This document shows, in pieces, positions 49,285-57,543 of a stretch of 64,000 nucleotides of DNA; position 1 is the stretch's first letter, and each line of letters begins with the position of its first letter. The position numbers and the translations under genes were made by a program. Source of the stretch: JBAZWV01 sp041660225 (GTDB lineage: Bacteria; Patescibacteriota; Patescibacteriia; 2-12-FULL-60-25). The notes below the pieces were generated by a model. It worked only from the letters and a program-made list of their open reading frames with translations, had not been told where the DNA came from and did no database searches. The DNA is taken from NCBI GenBank assembly GCA_041660225.1, contig JBAZWV010000001.1, positions 1-64,000 of the forward strand, read 5' to 3'.

Positions 49285-50613
49285 ATGAAAGAACTTCCCG
49301 CTGCGACAACCCCTGTCTTTTATGGCATGGGTATCGCCCCGAAACTGCTTGAAACGCTTGAAAAGCTCAACTTCTCAACGCCAACGCCCATCCAGTACAA
49401 GTCGATTCCGATCGCAATCCAAGGCAAGGATGTGATTGGTATTGCCCAAACCGGTACCGGCAAGACCCTCGCATTCGGCATCCCCCTCATCCAGCGCCTC
49501 GCCCAAACCAAGGGTCGTGGCCTCATTATTTTGCCGACACGCGAACTGGCGATTCAGGTTGACGAGACGATTCAGCTCATCGGACGCAGCATCGGACTTC
49601 GCACGGCCGTTCTGATCGGCGGTACTTCGATGTACCCGCAGAAATCCGCCCTCGCGCGTAAACCCCACGTCATCATTGCGACGCCGGGACGTCTGATCGA
49701 TCACATGGAGCAGAAGACATTGAGCCTCCAGGACGTGTGCATCCTCGTATTGGACGAAGCGGATCGCATGCTTGATATGGGATTTGCTCCGCAGATCAAT
49801 CGTATTCTTCAATCCGTCCCGAAAGATCGTCAGACGATGTTGTTCTCTGCAACCATGCCGGCAGATATCGTAAAGATCGCGAACACCCACATGAAACTTC
49901 CGGTTCGCGTTGAAATCGCTCGCGCGGGAACCGCGTCAGAAACGGTTGCTCAGGAACTGTTCGTTGTCCGCAAGGAAGAAAAGAATCGGTTGCTGCAAAA
50001 ATTGCTTGATGAATACCATGGAACCGTTCTCGTCTTTTCTCGTACCAAACACGGCGCAAAGAAAATCGCGCGTTCGGTCCGCGGAATGGGACACAACTCT
50101 TCCGAGATTCACTCGAACCGCTCGCTTGCACAGCGCCGCGAAGCGTTGGAAGGATTTAAAAATGGAAAGTATCGCGTGCTTGTTGCAACCGATATCGCTG
50201 CTCGTGGCATTGACGTGAAGGGAATTGAGCTCGTCGTAAACTACGACTTGCCGGATAACCCCGAAGATTACGTGCACCGCATTGGACGCACGGGTCGCGC
50301 CGGTCTCGAAGGTCGTGCCATCTCGTTTGCGACACCTGATCAGGGAAGCGATGTCCGTGCGATTGAACGGCTGACGCATATTCGTCTCCCGATGACGAAG
50401 CTCCCGGAATTGCCTCAAGAACGAAAAGCGGAAGGTGCCGAATTTGAAGAACGTGAATATCGTCCGTCTCGCCAATACGGACAACGACCTCAGCGCAGCG
50501 GAGGTCATAGCCGAGGACCGGGTGGTCGCGGGCATGGAGGCGGAAGCGGAAGTACAGCATCACGTCCCGGAGGCGGAGGTCGCTCCTCGTACAGCGGACG
50601 ACGTCGCTACTAA
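49285..50613 (+). CDS. DEAD-box ATP-dependent RNA helicase
   Basis: 442 residues with all helicase motifs: AQTGTGKT (I), PTRELAIQ (Ia), TPGRLIDH (Ib), VLDEADRMLDMGF (II, DEAD), SATMP (III), ATDIAARGIDVKG (V) and HRIGRTGRAG (VI). The tail (about 385-442) is Arg/Gly-rich and probably binds RNA. It is of the RhlE/DeaD-like group, acting in RNA remodelling such as ribosome assembly or mRNA decay. ATG at 49285 follows TATCCT (49273-49278) by 6 bases. Confidence 0.94.
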   Translation: MKELPAATTPVFYGMGIAPKLLETLEKLNFSTPTPIQYKSIPIAIQGKDVIGIAQTGTGKTLAFGIPLIQRLAQTKGRGLIILPTRELAIQVDETIQLIGRSIGLRTAVLIGGTSMYPQKSALARKPHVIIATPGRLIDHMEQKTLSLQDVCILVLDEADRMLDMGFAPQINRILQSVPKDRQTMLFSATMPADIVKIANTHMKLPVRVEIARAGTASETVAQELFVVRKEEKNRLLQKLLDEYHGTVLVFSRTKHGAKKIARSVRGMGHNSSEIHSNRSLAQRREALEGFKNGKYRVLVATDIAARGIDVKGIELVVNYDLPDNPEDYVHRIGRTGRAGLEGRAISFATPDQGSDVRAIERLTHIRLPMTKLPELPQERKAEGAEFEEREYRPSRQYGQRPQRSGGHSRGPGGRGHGGGSGSTASRPGGGGRSSYSGRRRY

Positions 50614-50628
50614 TCATTACGAATATTT

Positions 50629-51915
50629 ATGTCCCTTCTTCGCTTGGATGACAAGAATCTCATCGCTCATGCCGGAAAGGCACTGAAGACGCTGAACGCT
50701 CGACTTGCTCGAGCGAAAGAAGCCGTCATTGAACAAGCGGAGTCGGGAACACAAGGGTGGCTGTTTCTTCCGGATGACCGGGAGATGGTGAGCCGGATCA
50801 AAAACCTCGTCGCGAAGACACGGGGTTTTTCGGATCTCCTCGTGATCGGTATCGGTGGATCTGACCTCGGAGCACGCGCATTGTCGAAAGCGCTTACGAC
50901 GCAGAAGACAAAGGGTCTTCGATTGCATTTCGCAGGAGCAAACACCGACCCGGACGAACTCACGACGATCTTGCGTGAATTGGATCTCAAGCGAACGCTT
51001 GTAAACGTTATTTCCAAATCTGGAGATACCGTCGAACCGATGGCGACATTTTTGATCGTGAAAGAAGCACTCGCCAAAGCTGTCGGAAAAGGGAACGTTG
51101 GCAAACATATCGTTGCAACAACGGATCAGAACGCCGGCTCTTTGCGTGAGCTCGCGGAACGAGAGAGTTTTTATACGTTACCGGTTGCGGGAAATATCGG
51201 AGGTCGATTTTCCGTTTTGACAGACGTCGGCCTCTTTCCGCTCGCTGCCGCCGGAATTGATATCGTTGCGCTTTTAAAAGGAGCTCGCGTTGAACGTGAT
51301 ACGTTTGTACGCGATAGCGCTGACCGATACCAAGGAGCACGGTATGCAGCACTTCAATATCTGATGGCGGAAAAATACGATCGTCGTATACAGATTCTTA
51401 TGCCGTATGCAGAACGACTGAGAGAATTCGGCTTTTGGTACCGACAACTGTGGGCCGAAAGTCTTGGGAAACGATTGAACAAAAAAGGAAAGGTCGTTCA
51501 CGTGGGACCGACACCGATCGCGGCTCTTGGTGCAACGGATCAACACTCGCAGATCCAGCTGTATGTTGAAGGACCTCAAGACAAAACCGTGACTTTCATT
51601 GAAGTCGATCATTTTGATACCGATCTCCGTGTTCCGACGGCGGCAAAAACGATCCCATCCCTTGCGTATCTCTCCGGCGTTTCGATGCAACGTGTCATTC
51701 ATGCAGAACGGGAAGCGACGGCGAGAGCACTCACGGATGCGAAGAGACCCAATGCGACGATCCATCTTGATCGCATCTCACCTGAGTCGATGGGTTCACT
51801 CGTGATGTTCTTCCAGATCGTGACAGGCCTCTCCGGAGAATTGTATGATATTGATGCCTACGACCAACCTGGCGTCGAAGGCGGTAAACGCGCAATGCGC
51901 AAGATTCTGAGCTAA
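50629..51915 (+). CDS. pgi: Glucose-6-phosphate isomerase
   Basis: 428 residues. SIS-fold signatures are clear: VIGIGGSDLGARAL, VISKSGDTVEPM, GGRFSVLTDVGLFPLAAAG, ATDQHSQIQLYVEGP and YDQPGVEGGKRAM with the late conserved residues. It interconverts glucose-6-phosphate and fructose-6-phosphate. At 428 residues it belongs to the shorter bacterial form rather than the 550-residue enterobacterial one. It begins 15 bases after the helicase gene. Confidence 0.94.
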   Translation: MSLLRLDDKNLIAHAGKALKTLNARLARAKEAVIEQAESGTQGWLFLPDDREMVSRIKNLVAKTRGFSDLLVIGIGGSDLGARALSKALTTQKTKGLRLHFAGANTDPDELTTILRELDLKRTLVNVISKSGDTVEPMATFLIVKEALAKAVGKGNVGKHIVATTDQNAGSLRELAERESFYTLPVAGNIGGRFSVLTDVGLFPLAAAGIDIVALLKGARVERDTFVRDSADRYQGARYAALQYLMAEKYDRRIQILMPYAERLREFGFWYRQLWAESLGKRLNKKGKVVHVGPTPIAALGATDQHSQIQLYVEGPQDKTVTFIEVDHFDTDLRVPTAAKTIPSLAYLSGVSMQRVIHAEREATARALTDAKRPNATIHLDRISPESMGSLVMFFQIVTGLSGELYDIDAYDQPGVEGGKRAMRKILS

Positions 51916-51922
51916 TCACTGT

Positions 51923-52051
51923 ATGATCGACGACAAACAAACGTGCGATGTGTGTGGAGAGGAATTCAACGAAGACCGTCCGCACCCGCACACCGATCCG
52001 AAGAAGGAAGGGGAGGAAACTCCTGAAGAAGACGCCCCAGGCGTAGCGTGA
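51923..52051 (+). CDS. Small zinc-ribbon-like protein (42 residues)
   Basis: Starts MIDDKQTCDVCGEEFNED, with a CxxC pair (Cys8, Cys11) and an HPH motif (residues 21-23) that could complete a zinc site, then an acidic tail (KKEGEETPEEDAPGVA). It lies 7 bases after pgi. The pattern and coding bias look real, but no family is recognised. Confidence 0.55.
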   Translation: MIDDKQTCDVCGEEFNEDRPHPHTDPKKEGEETPEEDAPGVA

Positions 52052-52057
52052 TATGCT
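52049..52057 (+). promoter_or_regulatory. Extended -10 promoter of the 52088 gene
   Basis: TGA (also the stop of the small zinc-ribbon gene) followed by TATGCT (52052-52057); the start codon is 30 bases downstream. Confidence 0.5.
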
Positions 52058-52087
52058 TCATACATAATTTCCTAACCACCCATTGAT

Positions 52088-52420
52088 ATGCCCGACAAGA
52101 AAAAATCGTCACATCTCGGCGCAGGACTGTTGGTCGGCGCGGCGATCGGCGTGGCCACGGCCGCGTTTCTCCAGTCAAAAAAAGGGAAGGCGTTTACAAA
52201 AGACCTCTCGAAAAAAACCATGGCTCTTCAAAAGAAGATCACGATGGAACTTCAAAAGAGCGGAACGCTTACCAAGGAGAGCTACCAAAACCTTGTCGAT
52301 AAAGTTGTCGCGTACTACGTCACGACAAAAGATATCGCCAAGAACGAAATTCCCGAAGTGACCAAGCTTCTCAAGTCACATTGGAAGAACGTCGAACGCG
52401 AGCTCAAGAACGTCAAATAA
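52088..52420 (+). CDS. YtxH-like membrane-associated protein
   Basis: 110 residues. A glycine-zipper helix near the N-terminus (LGAGLLVGAAIGVATAAFLQSKKGKAF) is followed by a long amphipathic helical part, as in YtxH/gas-vesicle-like stress proteins. Function in this family is poorly known; envelope stress is a common context. It ends at a strong terminator shared with clpB. Confidence 0.8.
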   Translation: MPDKKKSSHLGAGLLVGAAIGVATAAFLQSKKGKAFTKDLSKKTMALQKKITMELQKSGTLTKESYQNLVDKVVAYYVTTKDIAKNEIPEVTKLLKSHWKNVERELKNVK

Positions 52421-52462
52421 AAAAACGGCCCCGCCCTTCGCGAAGAGCGGGGCCGTTTTTTT
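52421..52462. terminator. Bidirectional intrinsic terminator between the YtxH-like gene and clpB
   Basis: AAAAACGGCCCCGC (52421-52434) pairs with GCGGGGCCGTTTTT (52447-52460); A- and T-runs on both sides let it serve both convergent transcripts. Confidence 0.9.
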
Positions 52463-55091
52463 ATTTGATAACAATTTTTCCTTTTTCGGCATCGACGGTA
52501 ACGGAATCACCCTCGTTGATTTTTCCTTCGATGATCCGCAAAGCGAGATCGTCCAGAACAACGTCTTGAATCGCGCGCTTGAGCGGACGGGCGCCAAACG
52601 CAGGATCGTAGCCCTTTTCTGCAATCAATTTCTTCGCCTTGTCCGTGAAGGACACGGTAATACGTTTTGCCTTCAGACGTTCCACAACCTTTTCAAGTTG
52701 GAGGTCGACGATCTGTTCCAGTTCCTTTTTATCAAGTGCATGGAACATTACGGTTTCGTCGAGACGATTCAGAAACTCCGGGCGGAAGTGATCACGAAGC
52801 AACGCTTTCACCTTCGTCTCGATATCTTCTTCTTCCTTTTTCGAATCCGTTCCCTTGAATCCAATCTGGCCGCGCGTTGTGCCCCAATCAAGAATCATGT
52901 CCGAACCGATGTTCGATGTCATGATCATGATCGTATTTTTGAATGAGATCGTGCGTCCCTTTCCATCTGTGAGACGACCATCATCGAGTGCCTGAAGAAG
53001 CGTGTTGAAGACATCCGGATGCGCTTTCTCCACTTCATCGAAGAGAACGACGGAGTAGGGGCGTCGGCGAATTTTTTCCGTGAGCTGCCCGCCTTCATCA
53101 TAGCCGACATATCCCGGCGGAGAACCGATCATGCGCGAGATCGCATGCTTTTCCATGTATTCAGACATATCGATGCGCACGACGGCATTTTCGTCGTCGA
53201 ACATGATTTCTGCGAGTGCCTTCGCAAGCTCTGTCTTGCCGACACCCGTCGGACCGAGGAAGAGGAATGAGCCGATCGGCCGCTTCTCTTCTCCGATTCC
53301 TGCGCGTGAACGTCGCAGCGCGTTTGAGACGGCTTTGACGGCCTCACGTTGACCGACGACCCGTTTCGAAAGCTCCTGCTCAAGCTTCGCCAATTTCGCG
53401 GCTTCGCTTTCGAGCATGCGCGAAACCGGGATACCCGTCCAACGCATCACGACGGCAGCGATGTCTTCGTCCGTGACGACGTCTTTCAAGAGACCACGCT
53501 GCCCCTGCATCGTCTTCAATTGCACCTCAATATTTTTCATTTCCTTTTCTGTTTGCGGCAGGGAGCCGTAACGAATCTCTGAGACTTTTTCGAGATCACC
53601 ACTGCGTTCCGCGATATCCGCCTGGCTCTTCAACTTTTCGATCTCTTCCTTTGCCGCGCGCATTTTCATCAATACTTCTTTCTCTGCGGTCCATGACAGC
53701 TCAAGTTGATGCGCTTTTTCTGAAATTTCTGCAAGTTGCTTTTCGAGTTCGATAAGACGCTCTTTCGATTCTGCGTCTTCTTCTTTTGACAATGCGCGCT
53801 TTTCAATTTCAAGACGCGTGATTTCGCGCTTCAATTTATCCAAATCCTCCGGCAACGAATCAATCTGCATGCGAAGCGCTGCGGCGGATTCATCAACGAG
53901 GTCAACCGCTTTGTCCGGCAAGAAACGATCCGTGATATACCGATCGGAAAGCTTTGCTGCCGCAACGAGCGATGCATCGGCAATACGTACGCCGTGATGG
54001 AGTTCGTATTTTTCCTTGATGCCACGAAGGATCGCGACCGTGTCTTCAACGGAAGGCTCATTCACAAATACCGGCTGGAAACGGCGTTCAAGAGCGGCAT
54101 CCTTCTCGATGTATTTTTGATATTCCTTCAGTGTCGTGGCACCGATGGCACGCAGTTCTCCACGAGCCAATGCGGGCTTCAGAAGGTTCGACGCATCCAT
54201 AGAACTACCTTCTCCGGATGCACCGGCTCCAACGAGCGTATGAAGCTCATCGATGAAGAGGATGATTTTTCCACCGGCGCGCTCAACATCCCGAACAACA
54301 GCCTTCAGACGTTCTTCAAATTCGCCACGAAACTTGGTGCCCGAAATCAATGCACCGAGATCGAGTGACACAACCTCTTTATCCTTCAATGTTTCTGGAA
54401 CATCACTTGCGACAATGCGTTGCGCGAGTCCTTCGACGATGGCGGTTTTTCCTGTTCCGGCTTCACCGATGAGAACAGGGTTGTTTTTCGTGCGACGGGA
54501 GAGGACCTGCATCACACGACGAATTTCATCGTCACGTCCGATGACGGGATCAAGGCGCTCTTGGCGCGCGAGATCTGTCAGGTTACGAGAATATTTTTCC
54601 AGCGCCTGAAAACTTCCTTCCGGTTCAGGCGAATCGACGTTCACGTTGCCGCGCACGTCTTTCAATGCTTTCAAGATCGCATCCGTCGTCACGCCAACCT
54701 GTCGCAATGAGTCGGCCGTCGGATCGTTCCCTTCCGCGATCGCAAGAAGGAGATGCTCCGTGGAGATATATTCGTCCTTAAAGGATTTTGCCGCGCGCTC
54801 GGCGTTCGCGAACGTTCGCGTCAGTTCGGGTGACAAAAAAATCTGACCGATGCCACCGCCTTGCGCATTGCTTTTCGGGAGATGGAGAAGGATATCATCA
54901 AGTCGACCTTTCAGGTCGGCAACATCAATTTGGAGTTTTTTCAGAATAGCCGGAACGGTTCCGCCGTCCTGCTCAAGAAGGGCAGCGAGCAGATGGGCCG
55001 GTTCGATGGCCTGTTGGCCGTTTGCAACCGCCACATGATGGGCAAGTTGGATGGCTTCCTGGGATTTGGTGGTGAAGTGTTGGGGCAGCAT
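52461..55091 (-). CDS. clpB: Disaggregating chaperone ClpB
   Basis: AAA+ disaggregase of 876 residues that works with DnaK. The N-terminal Clp-N domain (1-145) starts MLPQHFTTKSQEAIQLAHH; AAA-1 has GEAGTGKT, the middle coiled coil covers about 405-525 (LEIEKRALSKEEDAESKERLIELEKQL), and AAA-2 has GPTGVGKTELAKALAE. The C-terminal small domain includes GARPLKRAIQ. Full length and intact. Its promoter overlaps a CIRCE-like operator, tying it to the HrcA regulon. Confidence 0.97.
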   Translation of the reverse strand: MLPQHFTTKSQEAIQLAHHVAVANGQQAIEPAHLLAALLEQDGGTVPAILKKLQIDVADLKGRLDDILLHLPKSNAQGGGIGQIFLSPELTRTFANAERAAKSFKDEYISTEHLLLAIAEGNDPTADSLRQVGVTTDAILKALKDVRGNVNVDSPEPEGSFQALEKYSRNLTDLARQERLDPVIGRDDEIRRVMQVLSRRTKNNPVLIGEAGTGKTAIVEGLAQRIVASDVPETLKDKEVVSLDLGALISGTKFRGEFEERLKAVVRDVERAGGKIILFIDELHTLVGAGASGEGSSMDASNLLKPALARGELRAIGATTLKEYQKYIEKDAALERRFQPVFVNEPSVEDTVAILRGIKEKYELHHGVRIADASLVAAAKLSDRYITDRFLPDKAVDLVDESAAALRMQIDSLPEDLDKLKREITRLEIEKRALSKEEDAESKERLIELEKQLAEISEKAHQLELSWTAEKEVLMKMRAAKEEIEKLKSQADIAERSGDLEKVSEIRYGSLPQTEKEMKNIEVQLKTMQGQRGLLKDVVTDEDIAAVVMRWTGIPVSRMLESEAAKLAKLEQELSKRVVGQREAVKAVSNALRRSRAGIGEEKRPIGSFLFLGPTGVGKTELAKALAEIMFDDENAVVRIDMSEYMEKHAISRMIGSPPGYVGYDEGGQLTEKIRRRPYSVVLFDEVEKAHPDVFNTLLQALDDGRLTDGKGRTISFKNTIMIMTSNIGSDMILDWGTTRGQIGFKGTDSKKEEEDIETKVKALLRDHFRPEFLNRLDETVMFHALDKKELEQIVDLQLEKVVERLKAKRITVSFTDKAKKLIAEKGYDPAFGARPLKRAIQDVVLDDLALRIIEGKINEGDSVTVDAEKGKIVIK

Positions 55092-55093
55092 AA

Positions 55094-55133
55094 TTAGCAG
55101 TCTCTAATGTAGACTGCTAATTAAAATCTTGCA
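55094..55133 (-). promoter_or_regulatory. clpB promoter with CIRCE-like operator
   Basis: Inverted repeat TTAGCAGTC (55094-55102), 9-base spacer, GACTGCTAA (55112-55120): perfect arms, same spacing as CIRCE, but with G and C swapped at the seventh position of the arm. The minus-strand promoter TTGCAA (55128-55133), 17 bases, TACATT (55106-55111) overlaps it. The clpB ATG at 55091 is 14 bases beyond the -10. Confidence 0.75.
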
Positions 55134-55140
55134 ACTCCTG

Positions 55141-55857
55141 TTAGTCCAACCGCACGCCAAGAGGTCGTTCGATCACGAAAAGCTTGTTATAATCGAAGTA
55201 ATCGATGGTGGCGCCTCCGGTCGCTGGTTTAATCTCAATCCGCTTTGGAAGACCATTTGCAACGCAAATCGTGAGCTCCGTCCGTTCTCCTTCCGCATCC
55301 GTCAATATGGTCGTATAGCGATCGCATGCAAGCGCACTGTCCTTATTTTTCGTTACCGTATTCGAATCCGGAATCGATGTTCCAAGCAACGAGTCTTCGC
55401 CATCGACCGCGGATCGGAACGCAGTGGTGAGCGCTTGGGATTTTTCCTGATTCTTCACGTAGGTCCAATTCCCGTTGGGGAGACGAATATAAAACATTTT
55501 TTCGACACCGATCACTTCACTCGTTTCAAATCCATTTTGCGATGGGACCTGAAGCGATCCGTGGAATCGTTCCGGTTTTGTGACATCGATCTGTCCGGTC
55601 ATCCGTCCGTCTTTTGTCTCGATCGCCAGCTTCGCACGGAATGAACGCGCGTCTTGAAAACGCTCGATCGCCTCGCGCAGCTCACGGAGATGCATCTGAT
55701 TTTCCGTTTCCGGAGGAGGCGAGGGGGGAAGATAGGCGTCGGATTGAAAACCGCCATCGCCTTGAGCTGATGGATTCGCGGCTTTTTTACATCCCCAGCC
55801 GAATGCTGCAAGAAGGAAGATGAGAAAGAAAAAATGCAAACGGCGCATAGAGATCAT
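55141..55857 (-). CDS. Secreted lipoprotein with LolA/LppX-like domain (tentative)
   Basis: 238 residues. Signal peptide with lipobox GWGC (Cys23), a Pro-rich spacer, then a beta-rich domain (about 60-235, including SFRAKLAIETKDGRMTGQIDVTKPERFHGSLQV and KMFYIRLPNGNWTYV) like the LolA/LppX half-barrel that carries lipids. The start at 55857 overlaps the stop of the upstream gene (ATGA), supporting it over the internal ATG. Cargo unknown. Confidence 0.72.
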   Translation of the reverse strand: MISMRRLHFFFLIFLLAAFGWGCKKAANPSAQGDGGFQSDAYLPPSPPPETENQMHLRELREAIERFQDARSFRAKLAIETKDGRMTGQIDVTKPERFHGSLQVPSQNGFETSEVIGVEKMFYIRLPNGNWTYVKNQEKSQALTTAFRSAVDGEDSLLGTSIPDSNTVTKNKDSALACDRYTTILTDAEGERTELTICVANGLPKRIEIKPATGGATIDYFDYNKLFVIERPLGVRLD

Positions 55858-56168
55858 TGTCGGGTAACAACAACGATAACCGTTGTCGTTGTAAAGCCGT
55901 TTCCGGACAAAAGAGTAAAGCGGTTTTCTCCGTTGAGCAGTCTGACGGGAATTGCAAAACGACCTGCCGTAACAGAATGGTGTTCATCGTTGACGAAGAC
56001 GTCATTCATATTTGTTGTTCCCACGATCTCAATCTCGCTCTCCGTCGTGATCGTTCCACCGGCAGGGCCTTCCAATCGAAGCTCTGGAGTTACAAGCGGA
56101 GTTGGCGACGCAGAACACCCTGCTCCCAAGAGAAAAAGCAATGCGAGGGATGCAACCACTCTTTTCAT
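55854..56168 (-). CDS. Small lipoprotein with Ig-like domain
   Basis: 104 residues from ATG 56168. Lipobox LLGAGC (Cys18), then one beta-sandwich of about 75 residues (LRLEGPAGGTITTESEIEIVGTTNMNDVFVNDEHHSV), the glucodextranase-B/Ig-like pattern common in CPR surface proteins. It is coupled by ATGA to the 55857 lipoprotein, so both probably act together at the cell surface. Confidence 0.72.
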   Translation of the reverse strand: MKRVVASLALLFLLGAGCSASPTPLVTPELRLEGPAGGTITTESEIEIVGTTNMNDVFVNDEHHSVTAGRFAIPVRLLNGENRFTLLSGNGFTTTTVIVVVTRQ

Positions 56169-56205
56169 ATACCCATGATACATCGTCGCTCAAATGGCCG
56201 GAAGA

Positions 56206-56214
56206 TGATACGCT
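56206..56214 (+). promoter_or_regulatory. Extended -10 promoter of the 56224 gene
   Basis: TGA followed by TACGCT (56209-56214), 9 bases before the ATG at 56224. Confidence 0.45.
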
Positions 56215-56223
56215 CCCCGCAAT

Positions 56224-56829
56224 ATGATCGTCCGTGCGGTCTTCCTTGTTATCATACTCAGCGGTCTTGCGATCGGTTCGTTTGGGGTTTTGAGTATCGT
56301 CCCTGGTGAAAAACGATTCAAGATGGATGAATACAATACGCTGGAGCAAGGATGGAGATTGCAGAACCCGCTCGTAAAACAACATTTGTACGGACGCTTG
56401 GAAGGAAGAGGCGATGTCGATTACGTGACGTTCACACTCGCGACGCCAACGCCGGTAACGATTTCGATCAAAAATCCGGCGGGGGATGCGGGGTTTGAAC
56501 CGACGATTATTTTATTTGGACCGGGGCTGCCGATCCCGAATGAGAATCCTCCGATCGCCATCGGTGAACCGAACGGTGCCATTGTTTCAAAAACGATCCG
56601 CGATAAACAGCGACCGATTTTTGAACCGAGTGAACTCACCACGTATTTGACCGGTCCCACCATTCGCGCGGATTTGAAGAAAGCAGGAACGTATGCCGTC
56701 GCGATTGTGACACCAAGCGGTGAACCGGGACGATACGTTCTCACGATTGGGAGCGGAGCTGGGCAGGGGATCATGGACCAGATACGCGAAATCCCTCCCA
56801 CGGTCAAAGCGCTCCTACGCCTGTACTGA
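56224..56829 (+). CDS. Secreted beta-sandwich protein
   Basis: 201 residues: an N-terminal helix acting as signal or anchor (VRAVFLVIILSGLAIGSFGVL), then a domain like bacterial pre-peptidase C-terminal (PPC) modules, with YGRLEGRGDVDYVTFTLATPTPVTISIKNP and KAGTYAVAIVTPSGEPGRYVLTIG. No catalytic motif is visible. Divergent from the two lipoprotein genes. Function unknown. Confidence 0.68.
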   Translation: MIVRAVFLVIILSGLAIGSFGVLSIVPGEKRFKMDEYNTLEQGWRLQNPLVKQHLYGRLEGRGDVDYVTFTLATPTPVTISIKNPAGDAGFEPTIILFGPGLPIPNENPPIAIGEPNGAIVSKTIRDKQRPIFEPSELTTYLTGPTIRADLKKAGTYAVAIVTPSGEPGRYVLTIGSGAGQGIMDQIREIPPTVKALLRLY

Positions 56830-56856
56830 CGGCGTGGGCTGTGGCATCCTTTGCCC

Positions 56857-57543
56857 ATGCACGGAACGCTGTTCATGGTCGCAACGCCGATCGGCAATCT
56901 TGAAGATATTACGCTGCGCGCACTGAAGACGTTGAAAGACGTTGATGCGATTGCCTGCGAAGACACACGCGTCACATCGAAGTTGATTTCTGGTACGGGT
57001 CTTTCCGGAAAAAAGCTGATCGCGCTCCACGAACATACGGATCAAAAAAGACTGGATGAAATCGTTGCACGCCTCGTCGAGGGTCAAAACATCGCATATG
57101 TCAGCGATGCCGGTACTCCCGGAGTGAACGATCCTGGCGGAAAACTTGTCGCCGCAGCACTCGAAGCTGGCGTCCCCGTCGTCCCGCTCCCCGGACCTTC
57201 GGCCATGACCTGCGCAATTTCCGTCTGTGGGTTTCCGATGGATGACTTCCGCTATCTTGGTTTTGTTCCACATAAAAAGGGACGGGAGACATTTTTCCGC
57301 GAACTTGCGGAACGTGAAGAGGCGAGTATCTTTTTTGAATCGACACATCGCATTGCAAAAACGATGGAGAGTTTAAAAACGCATCTGGACTCGGAGCGAG
57401 GCGTCTTCATCGGACGTGAACTGACGAAGATGCATGAGACGCTCTATCGCGGCACCATTACGGAGGTCGCTTCACGACTTCAAGAAACAAGTACGAAAGG
57501 AGAATTTGTGATCATCATCGCACCGAAGGGTTTCAAGGTATGA
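56857..57543 (+). CDS. rsmI: 16S rRNA (cytidine-1402-2'-O) methyltransferase RsmI
   Basis: 228 residues of the tetrapyrrole-methylase fold. Signatures: LFMVATPIGNLEDITLRAL at the start, ACEDTRVTSKL, YVSDAGTPGVNDPG and PLPGPSAMTCAI, with FFESTHRI later. It methylates the ribose of C1402 in the decoding centre. The ATG at 56857 is preferred to a TTG at 56851. Its stop overlaps the metG start (ATGA). Confidence 0.94.
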   Translation: MHGTLFMVATPIGNLEDITLRALKTLKDVDAIACEDTRVTSKLISGTGLSGKKLIALHEHTDQKRLDEIVARLVEGQNIAYVSDAGTPGVNDPGGKLVAAALEAGVPVVPLPGPSAMTCAISVCGFPMDDFRYLGFVPHKKGRETFFRELAEREEASIFFESTHRIAKTMESLKTHLDSERGVFIGRELTKMHETLYRGTITEVASRLQETSTKGEFVIIIAPKGFKV

